The notes beneath the pieces were generated by a model. It worked only from the letters and a program-made list of their open reading frames with translations, was not told the DNA's origin and made no database searches. DNA of 62,097 nt from an uncultured Clostridia bacterium (lineage in GTDB: Bacteria; Bacillota; Clostridia; Christensenellales; Borkfalkiaceae): positions 1 through 62,097 of the forward strand of contig CALVWV010000026.1 in assembly GCA_944368065.1 (NCBI GenBank), in the 5' to 3' direction. Both the position numbers and the translations under genes were made by a program. Positions within the stretch are counted from its first letter, which is position 1. Each line of letters starts with the position of its first letter. Positions 44,697 through 54,533 of the stretch are shown here, in pieces.

Positions 44697-46364
44697 TTAT
44701 TTATTGAAACTGTCCTTTAAGGAAACTATTTCGGAAAAGATGAGCTTACCGCCTTCGGTGCACTTTTTATAGTAGCCCGTGCGCAGAAGCTGGAAAGGAG
44801 TATCTTCCTCCGCCTCCGCAAGGTAAGGCTCTGCCTTGCCTTCAAAGATATGCTCGCTGTCGTAATTGAGCCTTTCCGCATAGTCCTGGTCAGGATACTC
44901 TTCGTCCTTTAAAAGACTTTCGTACTGTCTGAACTCCGCGTCCTTGCCGTACTTGCAGTCCACCCACTGTATGACGCCCTTGGCTTTTACCGCGCAGGGC
45001 TCGGTTGAACCGCTCCTGCTTTCGGGGAAATATGTGCACTTAAGTTCGGTAACTTCGCCGTTTTCATCCTGAACGGCTTCGTCGCAGCGGACGATGTACG
45101 CGCCCTTGAGACGGACTGTGCCGCCTACAGTAAGGCGCTTGTACTTGGGCGGAGGAACTAACGCGAAGTCGTCGCGGTCGATATACACGCTGCCCGTAAA
45201 CGCTATGTCCCTCGTGCCAGTTTCGGGTTTTAAGGGATTCTTTTCAAAGCTGAGCTTTTCTTCGCCGCAATAGTTTGTTATGGTGAGCTTTAAGGGGTTG
45301 ACCACTGCCATTGCCCTTTCAGCGTTTTCGTTGAGCTCGTCGCGCACGCAGCTGTCGAGCTGGGCGGCGTTTACTACGGCATACGCCTTGGCAACGCCTA
45401 CGTCCTGCACGAACTTCTTCAATGCGCAGGCGGGCACGCCCCTGTTTTTAAGTCCTGCCAAAGTGGGCATCCTGGGGTCGTCCCAGCCCCTTACCACGCC
45501 TTCGTCCACAAGCTTTTTAAGGTAGCGCTTGGACATAAGCGTGTTGGTTATGTTCAGTCTTGCAAACTCTATCTGCCTGGGCACGGGAGCGGGAAAACCT
45601 GCCTTTTCGATAACCCAGTCGTAGAGCGGGCGGTGATTTTCAAATTCGAGAGAGCAGAGCGAATGCGTTATGCCCTCTATCGCGTCGGATATGGGATGAG
45701 CGAAGTCGTACATAGGATAGATGCACCACTTGTCGCCCGTGCGGTAGTGGGAAACATGCGCTATGCGGTAAATTACGGGGTCGCGCATGTTGATGTTGGG
45801 CGAAGACATGTCTATCTTTGCGCGCAGAACTTTCGCGCCGTCGGGATAAACGCCCGCCTTCATTTCGCGGAAGAGCTTAAGGTTTTCCTCCACGCTCCTG
45901 TTGCGGTAGGGCGAAGGTATGCCCGGCTCAGTAAGCGTGCCGCGCGTAGCCGTTATCTCCTCGGCAGAGAGGTCGCACACGTACGCGTTGCCGTCAGTTA
46001 TATACTTTTCTGCGATTTCGTAAAGCTTATCGTAATAGTCGGATGCGAAAACGAGGCGGTCGTACTTAAAGCCCAGCCACTCGAGAGATTTCACTATGGA
46101 ATTGACATATTCGTAATCTTCCTTGGCGGGGTTGGTATCGTCCATCCTCAGGTTTATTTCGCCGTGGTACTTTTCCTTCACGCCGAAGTTTATGCACAGC
46201 GCCTTTACGTGACCTATATGAAGGTAGCCGTTGGGTTCGGGCGGGAAACGCACCTTTATTTTGTTGCCGACAGGTTCAAACTTGCCGGCGGCAAGTTCTT
46301 CGTTTATTATCTGTTCGATAAAGTTGGATGCTTCGGGTAAGGTGATATTCTCTTTGTCTGCCAT
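44697..46364 (-). CDS. glnS: glutaminyl-tRNA synthetase
   Basis: Class I synthetase of 555 residues, the size of the E. coli enzyme. The HIGH motif is in PPEPNGYLHIGHVKA (about 40-54), and MRMDDTNPAKE-like residues (LRMDDTNPAKEDYEYV) follow. VIEKAGF, a KMSKS variant LMSKRYLKKLV, and GWDDPRMPTL are visible, then the beta-barrel anticodon domain. Most Firmicutes lack GlnRS and make Gln-tRNA by GatCAB; those that have it are thought to have gained it by transfer. The ribosome site before ATG 46364 is weak. No T-box leader. Confidence 0.97.
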   Translation of the reverse strand: MADKENITLPEASNFIEQIINEELAAGKFEPVGNKIKVRFPPEPNGYLHIGHVKALCINFGVKEKYHGEINLRMDDTNPAKEDYEYVNSIVKSLEWLGFKYDRLVFASDYYDKLYEIAEKYITDGNAYVCDLSAEEITATRGTLTEPGIPSPYRNRSVEENLKLFREMKAGVYPDGAKVLRAKIDMSSPNINMRDPVIYRIAHVSHYRTGDKWCIYPMYDFAHPISDAIEGITHSLCSLEFENHRPLYDWVIEKAGFPAPVPRQIEFARLNITNTLMSKRYLKKLVDEGVVRGWDDPRMPTLAGLKNRGVPACALKKFVQDVGVAKAYAVVNAAQLDSCVRDELNENAERAMAVVNPLKLTITNYCGEEKLSFEKNPLKPETGTRDIAFTGSVYIDRDDFALVPPPKYKRLTVGGTVRLKGAYIVRCDEAVQDENGEVTELKCTYFPESRSGSTEPCAVKAKGVIQWVDCKYGKDAEFRQYESLLKDEEYPDQDYAERLNYDSEHIFEGKAEPYLAEAEEDTPFQLLRTGYYKKCTEGGKLIFSEIVSLKDSFNK

Positions 46365-46482
46365 ATGAATGCCGTTTGAAATTCCTTTTAACCTTATATT
46401 TTCAAGTTTTATGCAGAGCGCAGTCTGCTTTGATTTAATGCGCGGTCTGCTCGCCAGGCTTTTTTGCCTTTTTGCGCAGTTA

Positions 46483-48144
46483 TCAGGAAAGACCTGTAAT
46501 GTTGCCTTCCGCGTCTATATCAATCCTCTCCGCGGCGGGAACTTTGCCGAGCCCGGGCATGAGGTTGATGTCGCCGGCGACGGCGACTATGAAGTTTGCG
46601 CCGCCTTTGTACATTATATCGCGGACAAGAATTTTAAAGCCTGTGGGACGGGCGAGCTTTTTGGGGTCGTCGGAAAGGGAATACTGCGTTTTTGCAATAA
46701 TAACGGGAAGTCCCTTTATTCCCTTGCCCTCTATATCGGCAATTTTCTTTTCGGCTTCTTCGGAATACTCCGCCCCGTCGCCGCCGTAAATTTTGGTTAC
46801 TATGTCGTTTATCTTTGTCTTTATGTCTGCGTTAAGGTCGTATGCATAGGTGAGCTTTGAAGGCTTTTCGCACATCCAGACAACCTTTTCCGCAAGCGCG
46901 CGGCCGCCTTCGCCGCCCTTTAAAAACACGTCGGTGAACACCGCGGGCGCTCCCGCTTCGTCGCAGGCGGATATTACCGCGTCAATTTCCGCGGGGGTGT
47001 CGCTTGCGAACCTGTTCATGGCGACAACCACGGGCTTGGAGTAAACCTTTTTCATGTTTTCGACGTGCTTCAAAAGGTTGGGAAGTCCCGCCCTGAGCGC
47101 TTCGAGATTTTCTTCCGAAAGATTGTTCTTATCCGCTCCGCCGTGAAGCTTCAAAGCTTTGACGGTGGCGACAACCACTATGCAGTCGGGCTCTATGCCC
47201 GCAACCCTGCACTTTGTGTCGAGGAATTTTTCCGCGCCGAGGTCTGCGCCGAAGCCCGCCTCGGTAACGGTGTAATCGGCGAGCGTCATCGCCGTGTATG
47301 TCGCGCGCACGGAGTTGCAGCCGTGTGCGATATTTGCAAAAGGTCCGCCGTGAACTATCGCGGGAGTGCCCTCGAGCGTCTGCACGAGGTTGGGCTTTAT
47401 GGCGTCCTTCAGAAGGGTAGCCATTGCGCCCGCCACCTTAAGCTGGCGCGCATAGACGAAGTTTCCGTCCTCGTCCTCGCCGACTATTATGTTTTCCAGC
47501 CTGCGCTTTAAGTCCGCAAGGTCGGTGGCAAGGCATAAAATTGCCATTATTTCAGACGCGGCGGTTATGTCGAAGCGCTCTTTCCTCGTATAGCTCGTGC
47601 AGCTCTTCATTCTGCCCGCTTCGCAGCTTATGGTAAGGTCGCGCAGAGCGCGGTCGTTCATGTCCATGCAGCGGTGGAAATACACGTCCTTTATTTTAAG
47701 TTCGTTGCCGCGGAAAATATGATTGTCTATAACGGCGCAGAGAAGGTTGTTTGCCGAAGTTATGGCGTGAAGGTCGCCCGTGAAGTGAAGATTGATATCC
47801 GCCATGGGCACTACCTGGGCGTAGCCGCCGCCCGCCGCGCCGCCTTTTATGCCGAATACGGGACCTAAGGAAGGCTCCCTTAAGGCAAGGCAGACTTTTT
47901 TGCCCAGCTTTGCCATGCCGTCGGCAAGTCCTATGGATACGGTGGTCTTGCCCTCGCCGCTCGCGGTGGGGTTTATGGAAGTAACGAGAACGAGTTTTGC
48001 CTTGGGCTTTACTTCCCTGAGATTGATTTTGGCCTTGTACCTGCCGTAAAGTTCCAGGTCGTCTTCCTTAAGGCCGAGCTTTGCAGCTATTCGGGTGACG
48101 GGCTGCATTGTGCAGCTTTCAGCAATTTCAATATCGGATAACAT
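46483..48144 (-). CDS. fhs: formate-tetrahydrofolate ligase
   Basis: ATP-dependent ligase making 10-formyl-THF, 553 residues. The N-terminal nucleotide site NPTASGEGKTTVSIG, FGIKGGAAGGGYAQVVPM, VRATYTAMTLADY, TEAGFGADLGAEKF and a C-terminal MPGLGKVPAAERIDID are all present. It supports one-carbon metabolism, purine synthesis or acetogenesis; no other Wood-Ljungdahl gene is in the window. ATG 48144 follows AAGGTG. Confidence 0.98.
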   Translation of the reverse strand: MLSDIEIAESCTMQPVTRIAAKLGLKEDDLELYGRYKAKINLREVKPKAKLVLVTSINPTASGEGKTTVSIGLADGMAKLGKKVCLALREPSLGPVFGIKGGAAGGGYAQVVPMADINLHFTGDLHAITSANNLLCAVIDNHIFRGNELKIKDVYFHRCMDMNDRALRDLTISCEAGRMKSCTSYTRKERFDITAASEIMAILCLATDLADLKRRLENIIVGEDEDGNFVYARQLKVAGAMATLLKDAIKPNLVQTLEGTPAIVHGGPFANIAHGCNSVRATYTAMTLADYTVTEAGFGADLGAEKFLDTKCRVAGIEPDCIVVVATVKALKLHGGADKNNLSEENLEALRAGLPNLLKHVENMKKVYSKPVVVAMNRFASDTPAEIDAVISACDEAGAPAVFTDVFLKGGEGGRALAEKVVWMCEKPSKLTYAYDLNADIKTKINDIVTKIYGGDGAEYSEEAEKKIADIEGKGIKGLPVIIAKTQYSLSDDPKKLARPTGFKILVRDIMYKGGANFIVAVAGDINLMPGLGKVPAAERIDIDAEGNITGLS

Positions 48145-48320
48145 CTTTCACCTTAAAAAAAATTATGCTAAATTTCACAGTTTTATCAATTATAGCACAC
48201 CTTGAGGGTGAAAGTACATAGTTTACGGAAAGATTTTTGAAAGAATGGACAATTTTTTTATGCGCGCCCCTTAAGGGGCGGCTTTATTTTGCCAAAGGGC
48301 GGCAAGCGCCGCTTAATCGC

Positions 48321-48349
48321 TTGACTTGAAGCGCGTTTTTTACTAAAAT
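48321..48349 (+). promoter_or_regulatory. glyS promoter
   Basis: TTGACT (48321-48326), 17 bases, TAAAAT (48344-48349). The leader to ATG 48414 is about 58 bases and has no T-box signature. Confidence 0.75.
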
Positions 48350-48413
48350 CTATTTAAAAAATAATTTAAGGCGCGCACGAAATTGCCGCGCCGTCATTTT
48401 GGAGTACTTTACT

Positions 48414-49817
48414 ATGGCTGATAAAAAGAGAGCCGTAACGCAGGAAAAGCTGGTTGCACTTTGCAAAAACAGAGGTTTCATCTTCCCCGGCAGCGAAATT
48501 TACGGCGGACTTGCCAACACCTGGGACTACGGCCCCCTCGGCGTCGAGCTCAAAAACAACATAAAAAGAGCGTGGTGGAAAAAATTTGTGCAGGAGAACG
48601 TTTACAACACCGGTCTTGACTGCGCAATACTCATGAACCCCCGCACCTGGAAAGCTTCCGGTCACATCGGCGGTTTCTCCGACCCCCTCATGGACTGCAA
48701 AAACTGCAAGACGCGCCACAGAGCCGACAACCTCGTCGAAGATTACTGCAAAAAGCACAACCTCGACGTCAAAGTCGAAGCCATGGACAACGACGGCCTC
48801 GAAGCCTTCATCACCGAGCATAAAATTGTATGCCCCGTCTGCGGCAAGAGCGATTTCACGCCCATAAGAAAGTTCAACCTTATGTTCAAAACCTTCCAGG
48901 GCGTAACAGAAGATTCGGTAAACACCGTATACCTCCGCCCCGAAACGGCCCAGGGCATATTCGTGGATTTCAAGAACGTACAGCGCTCCACCCGCATGCG
49001 CGTACCCTTCGGCATCGGTCAGATAGGCAAGTCGTTCAGAAACGAAATAACGCCCGGCAACTTCATTTTCCGCGTGCGCGAATTCGAGCAGATGGAACTT
49101 GAATTCTTCTGCAAGCCCGGCACCGACCTCGAGTGGTTCGGCTACTGGAAAGATTACTGCAAAAACTGGCTGCTTTCTTTGGGACTTAAGGAAGAGAACT
49201 TAAAGCTCAGGGACCATTCGCCCGAAGAGCTTTGCTTCTATTCAAAGGCAACCACCGACTTCGAGTACAACTTCGCGTTTGGCTGGGGCGAACTCTGGGG
49301 CGTTGCGGACAGAACGGACTACGACCTTACGCAGCACCAGAACGAGAGCGGCGAAAGCATGGAATACACCGACCCCGCAACGGGCGAAAAGTATATACCT
49401 TACGTCATAGAGCCTTCGCTCGGCGTAGAGCGCATGGTGCTTGCAATTCTTACCGACGCTTACGACGAACAGGTGCTTGACGCGGAAAAGAACGACGTGC
49501 GCACCGTGCTCCACCTCCACCCCTTCCTCGCGCCCTACAAGGCGGCAGTTCTGCCCCTTCAGAAAAACCTTTCCGAAAAGGCTCAGGCGCTTTACGCCGA
49601 ACTTGCAAAGAGCTTTTCCGTAACTTACGACGTGACTGGCTCCATAGGCAAGCGCTACCGCAGACAGGACGAGATAGGCACGCCCTGCTGCATAACGGTT
49701 GACTTCCAGACGCTTGAAGACAACACCGTAACCGTGCGCGACCGCGACAGCATGGAGCAGATAAGGATAAACATCGACGAGCTCGAAGGTTACCTTACCA
49801 AACTTACGAAGTTCTGA
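48414..49817 (+). CDS. glyS: glycyl-tRNA synthetase, homodimeric type
   Basis: 467 residues, class II, the single-chain alpha2 type rather than GlyQ/GlyS subunits. [24 protein letters not shown] (motif 1 region) and the [25 protein letters not shown] zinc-like segment are followed by paired [53 protein letters not shown] (motif 2) and the C-terminal anticodon domain are clear. The start is ATG 48414 with GGAG nine bases upstream rather than the TTG five codons earlier. Confidence 0.98.
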   Translation: MADKKRAVTQEKLVALCKNRGFIFPGSEIYGGLANTWDYGPLGVELKNNIKRAWWKKFVQENVYNTGLDCAILMNPRTWKASGHIGGFSDPLMDCKNCKTRHRADNLVEDYCKKHNLDVKVEAMDNDGLEAFITEHKIVCPVCGKSDFTPIRKFNLMFKTFQGVTEDSVNTVYLRPETAQGIFVDFKNVQRSTRMRVPFGIGQIGKSFRNEITPGNFIFRVREFEQMELEFFCKPGTDLEWFGYWKDYCKNWLLSLGLKEENLKLRDHSPEELCFYSKATTDFEYNFAFGWGELWGVADRTDYDLTQHQNESGESMEYTDPATGEKYIPYVIEPSLGVERMVLAILTDAYDEQVLDAEKNDVRTVLHLHPFLAPYKAAVLPLQKNLSEKAQALYAELAKSFSVTYDVTGSIGKRYRRQDEIGTPCCITVDFQTLEDNTVTVRDRDSMEQIRINIDELEGYLTKLTKF

Positions 49818-49843
49818 TTTGAAATAAATTTATCCGGTTAAAA

Positions 49844-49882
49844 AGCCGCCCGCGCAAAGTTTTGCGCGGGCGGCTCATTTTT
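49844..49882 (+). terminator. glyS terminator
   Basis: Fifteen-base arms AGCCGCCCGCGCAAA / TTTGCGCGGGCGGCT followed by CATTTTTT. Confidence 0.92.
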
Positions 49883-50021
49883 TATAATACGCCGACGTTA
49901 TCCGCCCGGATTATCCGCGCCCACCGCGCCTCCTACACAAACGCGCCGACCATAGCACGCCCACAAAACGCGCCGAAATAACGCGCGGGCGGCTTTTACA
50001 TTCAGGATTATAATATGCAGA

Positions 50022-50054
50022 CCGCCGCCCGCAAAATAATTTTGCGGGCGGCGG
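50022..50054. terminator. terminator of the integrase-SAM-like membrane protein
   Basis: CCGCCGCCCGCAAAA / TTTTGCGGGCGGCGG hairpin, followed on the minus strand by mixed sequence; 38 bases past the stop at 50092. Confidence 0.75.
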
Positions 50055-50091
50055 CATTTCTGATTTGGTTAAGGCATATGTGCGGGGCAAT

Positions 50092-51132
50092 TTACTTATT
50101 GTCGTCGCCGTCGAGATAGCTTTTTACTATTGATTTTCCTATCTTTTTGCCCCAGTTCATAAGTCTGGATTTTATTGTGCGGCGGGGCTTCTTTTCGGGC
50201 TCTTCAAGCGTATCGCCGAGCTCCATCACTTTGGCAGGATTGTTGTTGACATACCCGCATTCCTCGGCATAGTCGAAAACGCGCTTGAAAATGCCTTCGG
50301 CTATTTCTTTGAGTTCTTCGGGCGCGGCGTCAACAGTGTCGTATATGTCCTGCGCGTTGATGTCCGTTATGTACTTTTTGCCGAGCGAAGGAATGAGATA
50401 GCTGTCTATGCAGTTGTTTATGTCGCTTACATATTTGGGTGAAATTTTGCTTGTGGAGCGCAGCGTTGCCGTGCCCTTTCTTACAAGCTCGTACCACTCC
50501 AAAAGCACCACAGAAAAGCGCGCCCTGCCCTTTGCGGGGGCGAGCGCCCAGCGCGCAAGGTTGGAAAAACCGCCGAACAGCAGAGGTATTGCCTGAATGA
50601 TTATAAGAAGTATTGAAATTATGACGAGCACCGTCTGCGCCGCGACTGCAAGCGCGCTGTCCGTTTTTCCCGCATTTATCGCGATAGCCACAATCGCCAT
50701 GGCGATAGAAATAATTCTTATGCAGAAGCGAAAAATTTTAAGCGCCTTGTTGTACTTTTTGACCGTCTTTGTAGTTGCGTCGCCCGCAAATATGGTGACG
50801 AGAACGAGGAGTATCACGAACACCGCATAAACGCCGAGCATGCAGTATATCGTAATTTCCAGCGGCAGCGTTATTTTACCCGTAAGCACGGAATAGACCG
50901 TGTAACCCGTGTAAAACATCGTGAATATAAGGCTGCATATCAGAGAAAAGATATTCAGCCTGCGCGCTATAACCGCGCGGTTGGAATATACGTTTTTGAA
51001 AAAACAGCGAAGGTCGAACACGTCTTTTGCCAGCGTGAAAGTTTCTTCCGCGGATATGGTATGGCGGACGACGCGCTCAGACTCCTCTTCGGCGGGTTCT
51101 TCCGCCTTTATTTCCGTTTGCTTTTTGTCCAT
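50092..51132 (-). CDS. four-helix membrane protein ending in an integrase-SAM-like domain
   Basis: 346 residues. The N-terminus is acidic and cytoplasmic (1-50). Four membrane helices span about 55-200. A soluble domain follows (about 232-315) that reads like the core-binding (SAM-like) domain of tyrosine recombinases: YVSDINNCIDSYLIPSLG, then ITDINAQDIYDTV, then IFKRVFDYAEECGYVNNNPA. The catalytic recombinase domain that normally follows is absent; the protein ends in a basic tail. It is therefore not an active recombinase. A DNA- or partner-binding role at the membrane is possible. Ribosome site AAGGT is moderate. The family is not one I recognise. Confidence 0.8.
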   Translation of the reverse strand: MDKKQTEIKAEEPAEEESERVVRHTISAEETFTLAKDVFDLRCFFKNVYSNRAVIARRLNIFSLICSLIFTMFYTGYTVYSVLTGKITLPLEITIYCMLGVYAVFVILLVLVTIFAGDATTKTVKKYNKALKIFRFCIRIISIAMAIVAIAINAGKTDSALAVAAQTVLVIISILLIIIQAIPLLFGGFSNLARWALAPAKGRARFSVVLLEWYELVRKGTATLRSTSKISPKYVSDINNCIDSYLIPSLGKKYITDINAQDIYDTVDAAPEELKEIAEGIFKRVFDYAEECGYVNNNPAKVMELGDTLEEPEKKPRRTIKSRLMNWGKKIGKSIVKSYLDGDDNK

Positions 51133-51330
51133 AATTTTTTACCTTGGTCTTTTACATTTATGCGGCGCTTTTTCGCGCAGCTTTTTATTAAGCCGCGCCG
51201 CGTCTGATTTTTGCGCCGCTCTTTTCTTTCGCCGCGCTTATCCTTTGGCGGCGCAATTATCTTTTACCGCACCTGATTTTTGCGGTGCGCCTGGCTTTGG
51301 CGACACGCGGCGCACGTTTTTGCAATTTAT

Positions 51331-53223
51331 TTATACAAGCTTTTCGTATTCCGAATAAAGCTCTTCCTGCATCTTTTTAATCTCTTCAAGGCGGCGGCAC
51401 AGCTTTTCAACCTCTTTGTAATCGGAAGTCGTTGCGGGGTCTGCAAGCAGAGTCTGAATTTCCGCTTCCTCGGCTTCAAACGAGGATATGTCCGCCTCAA
51501 TCTGCTTTATGCGGGCTTTTGCAGCCGCCTCCGCCGCGCGCTCCTTTCTGGAGCGGTAGCCCTCCTTTTTGCGCTCGGCGAACTCTCTTCTTTCCTCCGC
51601 TTCGCGCTCCTCTTCGGCAAGTCGCGCCTGCTCTTTTTTAACCTCGCGGAAGGCTTCGTACCCGCCCGCGGTAAAGCTGAGTTTTCCGCCCTCTATCTCC
51701 GCAACGCAGTCTGCGAGAGCGGAAATAAAGTACCTGTCGTGACTTACGAAAATTACCGTGCCCGCAAATTCCGAAAGCGCCTTTTCAAGGCTTTCCCTCG
51801 CGGGGAGGTCGAGGTGGTTTGTCGGCTCGTCCAGAAGGAGAACGTTTCCCTCCTCCGCCTGCATTACGCAAAGCGAAAGTTTGGCGCGCTCCCCGCCCGA
51901 AAGTTCCTTTACCTTTTTATACATATCCTCGGCGGAAAGTCCGCTCCTTGCAAGCGCCGCCCTTACGTCCGTCTGCGAAGAGGTGACGTGCCTTTTCCAC
52001 AGTTCGGCGAGCACGGTGTTTTCAGGGTCGAGGTTCAGGTTTTCCTGGTCGTAGTAAGCCGCGCGCACAAACCTGCCCAGAACGCAGTTTTCGTTGCCGC
52101 CGCGCGCTATGAGCTTTAAAAGCGTAGACTTGCCCGCGCCGTTTTCGCCGACTATGGCGAGCCTTCTTCCGCGCAAAAGCTGAAGGTTGCCGCCCGTAAA
52201 CAGCCGCTTGCCTCCTATCTCCAGATCGAGATTTTTAATGTCCAGCACCATTTCCGCACTCTGTACGGGGAATACGAATTTAAACCTGGGCGGCGAAGGC
52301 GGAGTGTACGGCTTTTCAAGAATTTCCATCTTTTCGAGCTGCTTCACCCTGCTCTGCGCCGACTTTGCGGTAGTTGCGCGCACTATGTTCCTGTCCACGT
52401 AATCCTGAAGTTTAGCGCGTTCTTCCTGCTGGCGCTCGTACTCCTTTTCCTCGAGGGCTAGCCTTTCAGCCTTGAGTATTTTATATTTGGAATAGTTGCC
52501 GGGGTATGAATAAAGCTTTTTGTTTTCAATCTCCAGCACCCTCTGCGCGGTGCGGTCGAGAAAATACCTGTCGTGCGAGACGACGAGCACCGCGCCCTTG
52601 AAGGTCGAAAGGTAATCTTCCAGCCAGAACAGAGTTTTTATGTCAAGGTGGTTCGTCGGCTCGTCCAGAATGAGGAGGTCGGGCTCTTCCAGAAGAAGGC
52701 GCGCAAGTTTCAGCCTCGTCTTTTCCCCGCCCGACATAGTGGAAATTTTCTGTTCGTAAAGCCCCGCAAAGCCCATGCCGCCGAGCACTGTTTTTACGCG
52801 CACTTCGGCATTGTAGCAATCGTGCGCGGCTATGTACTTTTCAAGCGATTCATATTTCGCGGAAAGCGTTTTATACTCCGCGCCGCCGTACTCCGCGCAG
52901 GAAATTTTCTGCGAAAGCTCGGCAAGGCGGGATATCGCGTCGAGCTGAGGTCTGACCGCCTCCAGCATCTCGGAATACACAGTGCCGTCCGCTTCCAGTC
53001 CGCCCGTCTGGGCGAGGAAGCCTGTCGTTGCGCCGTTCTTTTTCTGAATGTCGCCGCTTTCGGGGCAGAGCGCGCCAATAATGAGCTTTAAAAGCGTGGT
53101 CTTGCCAGCGCCGTTTTCGCCTATAAGCGCAACCCGCTCGCCCTCGTTGACGGTAAACGTTATGTTGTTGAGTATCGGATTGCCCGCATAGGCAAAATTT
53201 ACGCCCGAAAAAGTTACTAACAT
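51331..53223 (-). CDS. ABC-F family ATPase
   Basis: 630 residues with two ABC domains and no membrane part: Walker A GENGAGKTTLLK (about 36-47) and GENGAGKSTLLK, signatures MSGGEKTRLKLA and LSGGERAKLSL, and Walker B LLILDEPTNHLD and LLLDEPTNHLD. Between them is the ABC-F linker with charged helices (ERLALEEKEYERQQEER). The C-terminus is a long coiled coil. ABC-F proteins act on the ribosome, as translation factors or antibiotic protection; the subgroup (Uup/YdiF-like) cannot be fixed here. No ribosome site is seen; TATAAT ends one base before ATG 53223. Confidence 0.93.
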   Translation of the reverse strand: MLVTFSGVNFAYAGNPILNNITFTVNEGERVALIGENGAGKTTLLKLIIGALCPESGDIQKKNGATTGFLAQTGGLEADGTVYSEMLEAVRPQLDAISRLAELSQKISCAEYGGAEYKTLSAKYESLEKYIAAHDCYNAEVRVKTVLGGMGFAGLYEQKISTMSGGEKTRLKLARLLLEEPDLLILDEPTNHLDIKTLFWLEDYLSTFKGAVLVVSHDRYFLDRTAQRVLEIENKKLYSYPGNYSKYKILKAERLALEEKEYERQQEERAKLQDYVDRNIVRATTAKSAQSRVKQLEKMEILEKPYTPPSPPRFKFVFPVQSAEMVLDIKNLDLEIGGKRLFTGGNLQLLRGRRLAIVGENGAGKSTLLKLIARGGNENCVLGRFVRAAYYDQENLNLDPENTVLAELWKRHVTSSQTDVRAALARSGLSAEDMYKKVKELSGGERAKLSLCVMQAEEGNVLLLDEPTNHLDLPARESLEKALSEFAGTVIFVSHDRYFISALADCVAEIEGGKLSFTAGGYEAFREVKKEQARLAEEEREAEERREFAERKKEGYRSRKERAAEAAAKARIKQIEADISSFEAEEAEIQTLLADPATTSDYKEVEKLCRRLEEIKKMQEELYSEYEKLV

Positions 53224-53287
53224 AATTATATATACACCGAACCGCCGCTACAAAAATAATGCGGCGGAAAATTCTGCCAGTTAAAAA

Positions 53288-54139
53288 TCAGTAATCCCAC
53301 TTTGGAATGAAACTTTGCTCCGCGCTGCTCTTATCCTGAAGGAATACGTTTTCAAGCCCCGCCGCCTCCACCGCCGCCAGCACTTTTTTATACTCGCGCG
53401 AGGTGATTCTGCGGTTTAGTTCGGGTATGTCCTTTATGTCGCCGCACGGGGTGTACTGGCTCATAAGGCTGAAATACACCGTGCGCGGAAGCGCAGCCAC
53501 GAAGTTTACTATGTTTATTGAATCCTCCACGCCGAGCGGCATTATGAGGTGCCTTATTATGCAACCCGAAAGCATTTTGCCGTCTTCGTCGAACGCGGCG
53601 GGCTTCTGCGCCATGAACTCTACCGCGGGCAGAGCGTACTTTGCATAGTCGGGGCGGGACGTGTAGCGCGCAGACAGCTCCGGACTTATGAATTTAAGGT
53701 CTGGCAGCCAGATATCGGTAAACGTATCAGCAATCTTAAGGCTTTCAATCTTTTCATAGCCGTGAGTGTTGTATATTACGGGAATGTGCGGTTTGTAAAT
53801 TGAAAACGCTTCCGCAATGTCAGAAAGATACTGCGTGGGGGTTACAAGATTTATGTTGTCAGCGCCCATATCCTCCAGCTCCCTGAAAATATCGGCAAGT
53901 TCCTTTACGGAAATATCCTTTCCGCGCTGAGCGCGCGATACTTCGAAGTTCTGGCAGAACCTGCACTTTAAAGGACAACCACAGAAAAATATGCAGCCGC
54001 TTCCATTTTTAAAAGAGATGGGAGGTTCTTCGAACGGGTGAAGATAGTATTTTGCTATTTTAAGCCCCTGCACGGAGCACGCGCCCTTGTTCTTTGAACG
54101 GTCGGCGCCGCACGATACGGGGCATTGCGTACAGTTCAT
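53288..54139 (-). CDS. radical SAM protein, PflX/PflA-like (COG1313 type)
   Basis: 283 residues from ATG 54139 behind AAGGAAC; upstream in-frame codons lie in the leader. It begins with a cysteine group (MNCTQCPVSCGADRS, GACSVQ). The radical SAM motif CPLKCRFCQN (Cys-x3-Cys-x2-Cys) follows near residue 60, then NINLVTPTQYL and VIYNTHGYE typical of the PflA-activase branch. It probably generates a 5'-deoxyadenosyl radical; its target is unknown and no glycyl-radical enzyme is nearby. It is divergent from metK, whose product SAM it needs. Confidence 0.88.
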   Translation of the reverse strand: MNCTQCPVSCGADRSKNKGACSVQGLKIAKYYLHPFEEPPISFKNGSGCIFFCGCPLKCRFCQNFEVSRAQRGKDISVKELADIFRELEDMGADNINLVTPTQYLSDIAEAFSIYKPHIPVIYNTHGYEKIESLKIADTFTDIWLPDLKFISPELSARYTSRPDYAKYALPAVEFMAQKPAAFDEDGKMLSGCIIRHLIMPLGVEDSINIVNFVAALPRTVYFSLMSQYTPCGDIKDIPELNRRITSREYKKVLAAVEAAGLENVFLQDKSSAEQSFIPKWDY

Positions 54140-54270
54140 ATTTGTTCCTTCGGCAGTGCGTTTTGTAGTCCGCGCGATTCGGATAATACACCGCGCCCGC
54201 GGCCTTTTAAAGCCGCGCATACTATTATAAAACAAAATTCAAAGGAATGCAAATAAAGCGGCTATTTAAT

Positions 54271-54299
54271 TTGACAGCGCGCACGGAGAATGATATAAT
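54271..54299 (+). promoter_or_regulatory. metK promoter
   Basis: TTGACA (54271-54276), 17 bases, TATAAT (54294-54299): a full consensus. Transcription should start near 54306, at the beginning of the riboswitch. Confidence 0.9.
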
Positions 54300-54300
54300 C

Positions 54301-54398
54301 ACCCTACAACCTATAAAGAGTGTGCGAGGGAACGGCCCGTCGACCACACAGCAACCTGCAATGCAAGGTGCTAATGCCGTACCGATGGGGTAAATATT
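54301..54398 (+). ncRNA. SAM-I (S-box) riboswitch
   Basis: Conserved S-box core visible in order: GAGGGAACGGCCCGTCGA, CAGCAACCTGC, AAGGTGCTAATGCC, then CCGATGGGGTAAAT. GTGTG pairs with CACAC to form P2, and ACCC with GGGT near the ends can form P1. It lies between a consensus promoter and an intrinsic terminator, upstream of metK. High SAM should favour the terminator and switch off SAM synthesis. Confidence 0.93.
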
Positions 54399-54410
54399 CA
54401 GGATTTGTTT

Positions 54411-54436
54411 GCTCCGCGGGCGCGGGGCTTTTATTT
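54411..54436 (+). terminator. riboswitch-controlled terminator
   Basis: GCTCCGCG / CGCGGGGC hairpin (one G-U pair) followed by TTTTATTTT, between the S-box and metK. Confidence 0.85.
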
Positions 54437-54533
54437 TGCCCTTTTTTAAATTTTTTAAATTCGCCCGTTTCAGCGCCATAACGGCGCATATATGATTAAA
54501 TCTGAAATAAATTTTAACTTACAGGATATATCT

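Noticed and set aside
48145..48413. T-box riboswitch before glyS
   Set aside because: No T-box sequence (AGGGTGGNACCGCG-type) and the predicted leader is only about 58 bases.
50092..50440. Degraded phage integrase or integration site
   Set aside because: The SAM-like domain is in one intact gene with membrane helices, and no catalytic domain, tRNA or attachment repeats are nearby.
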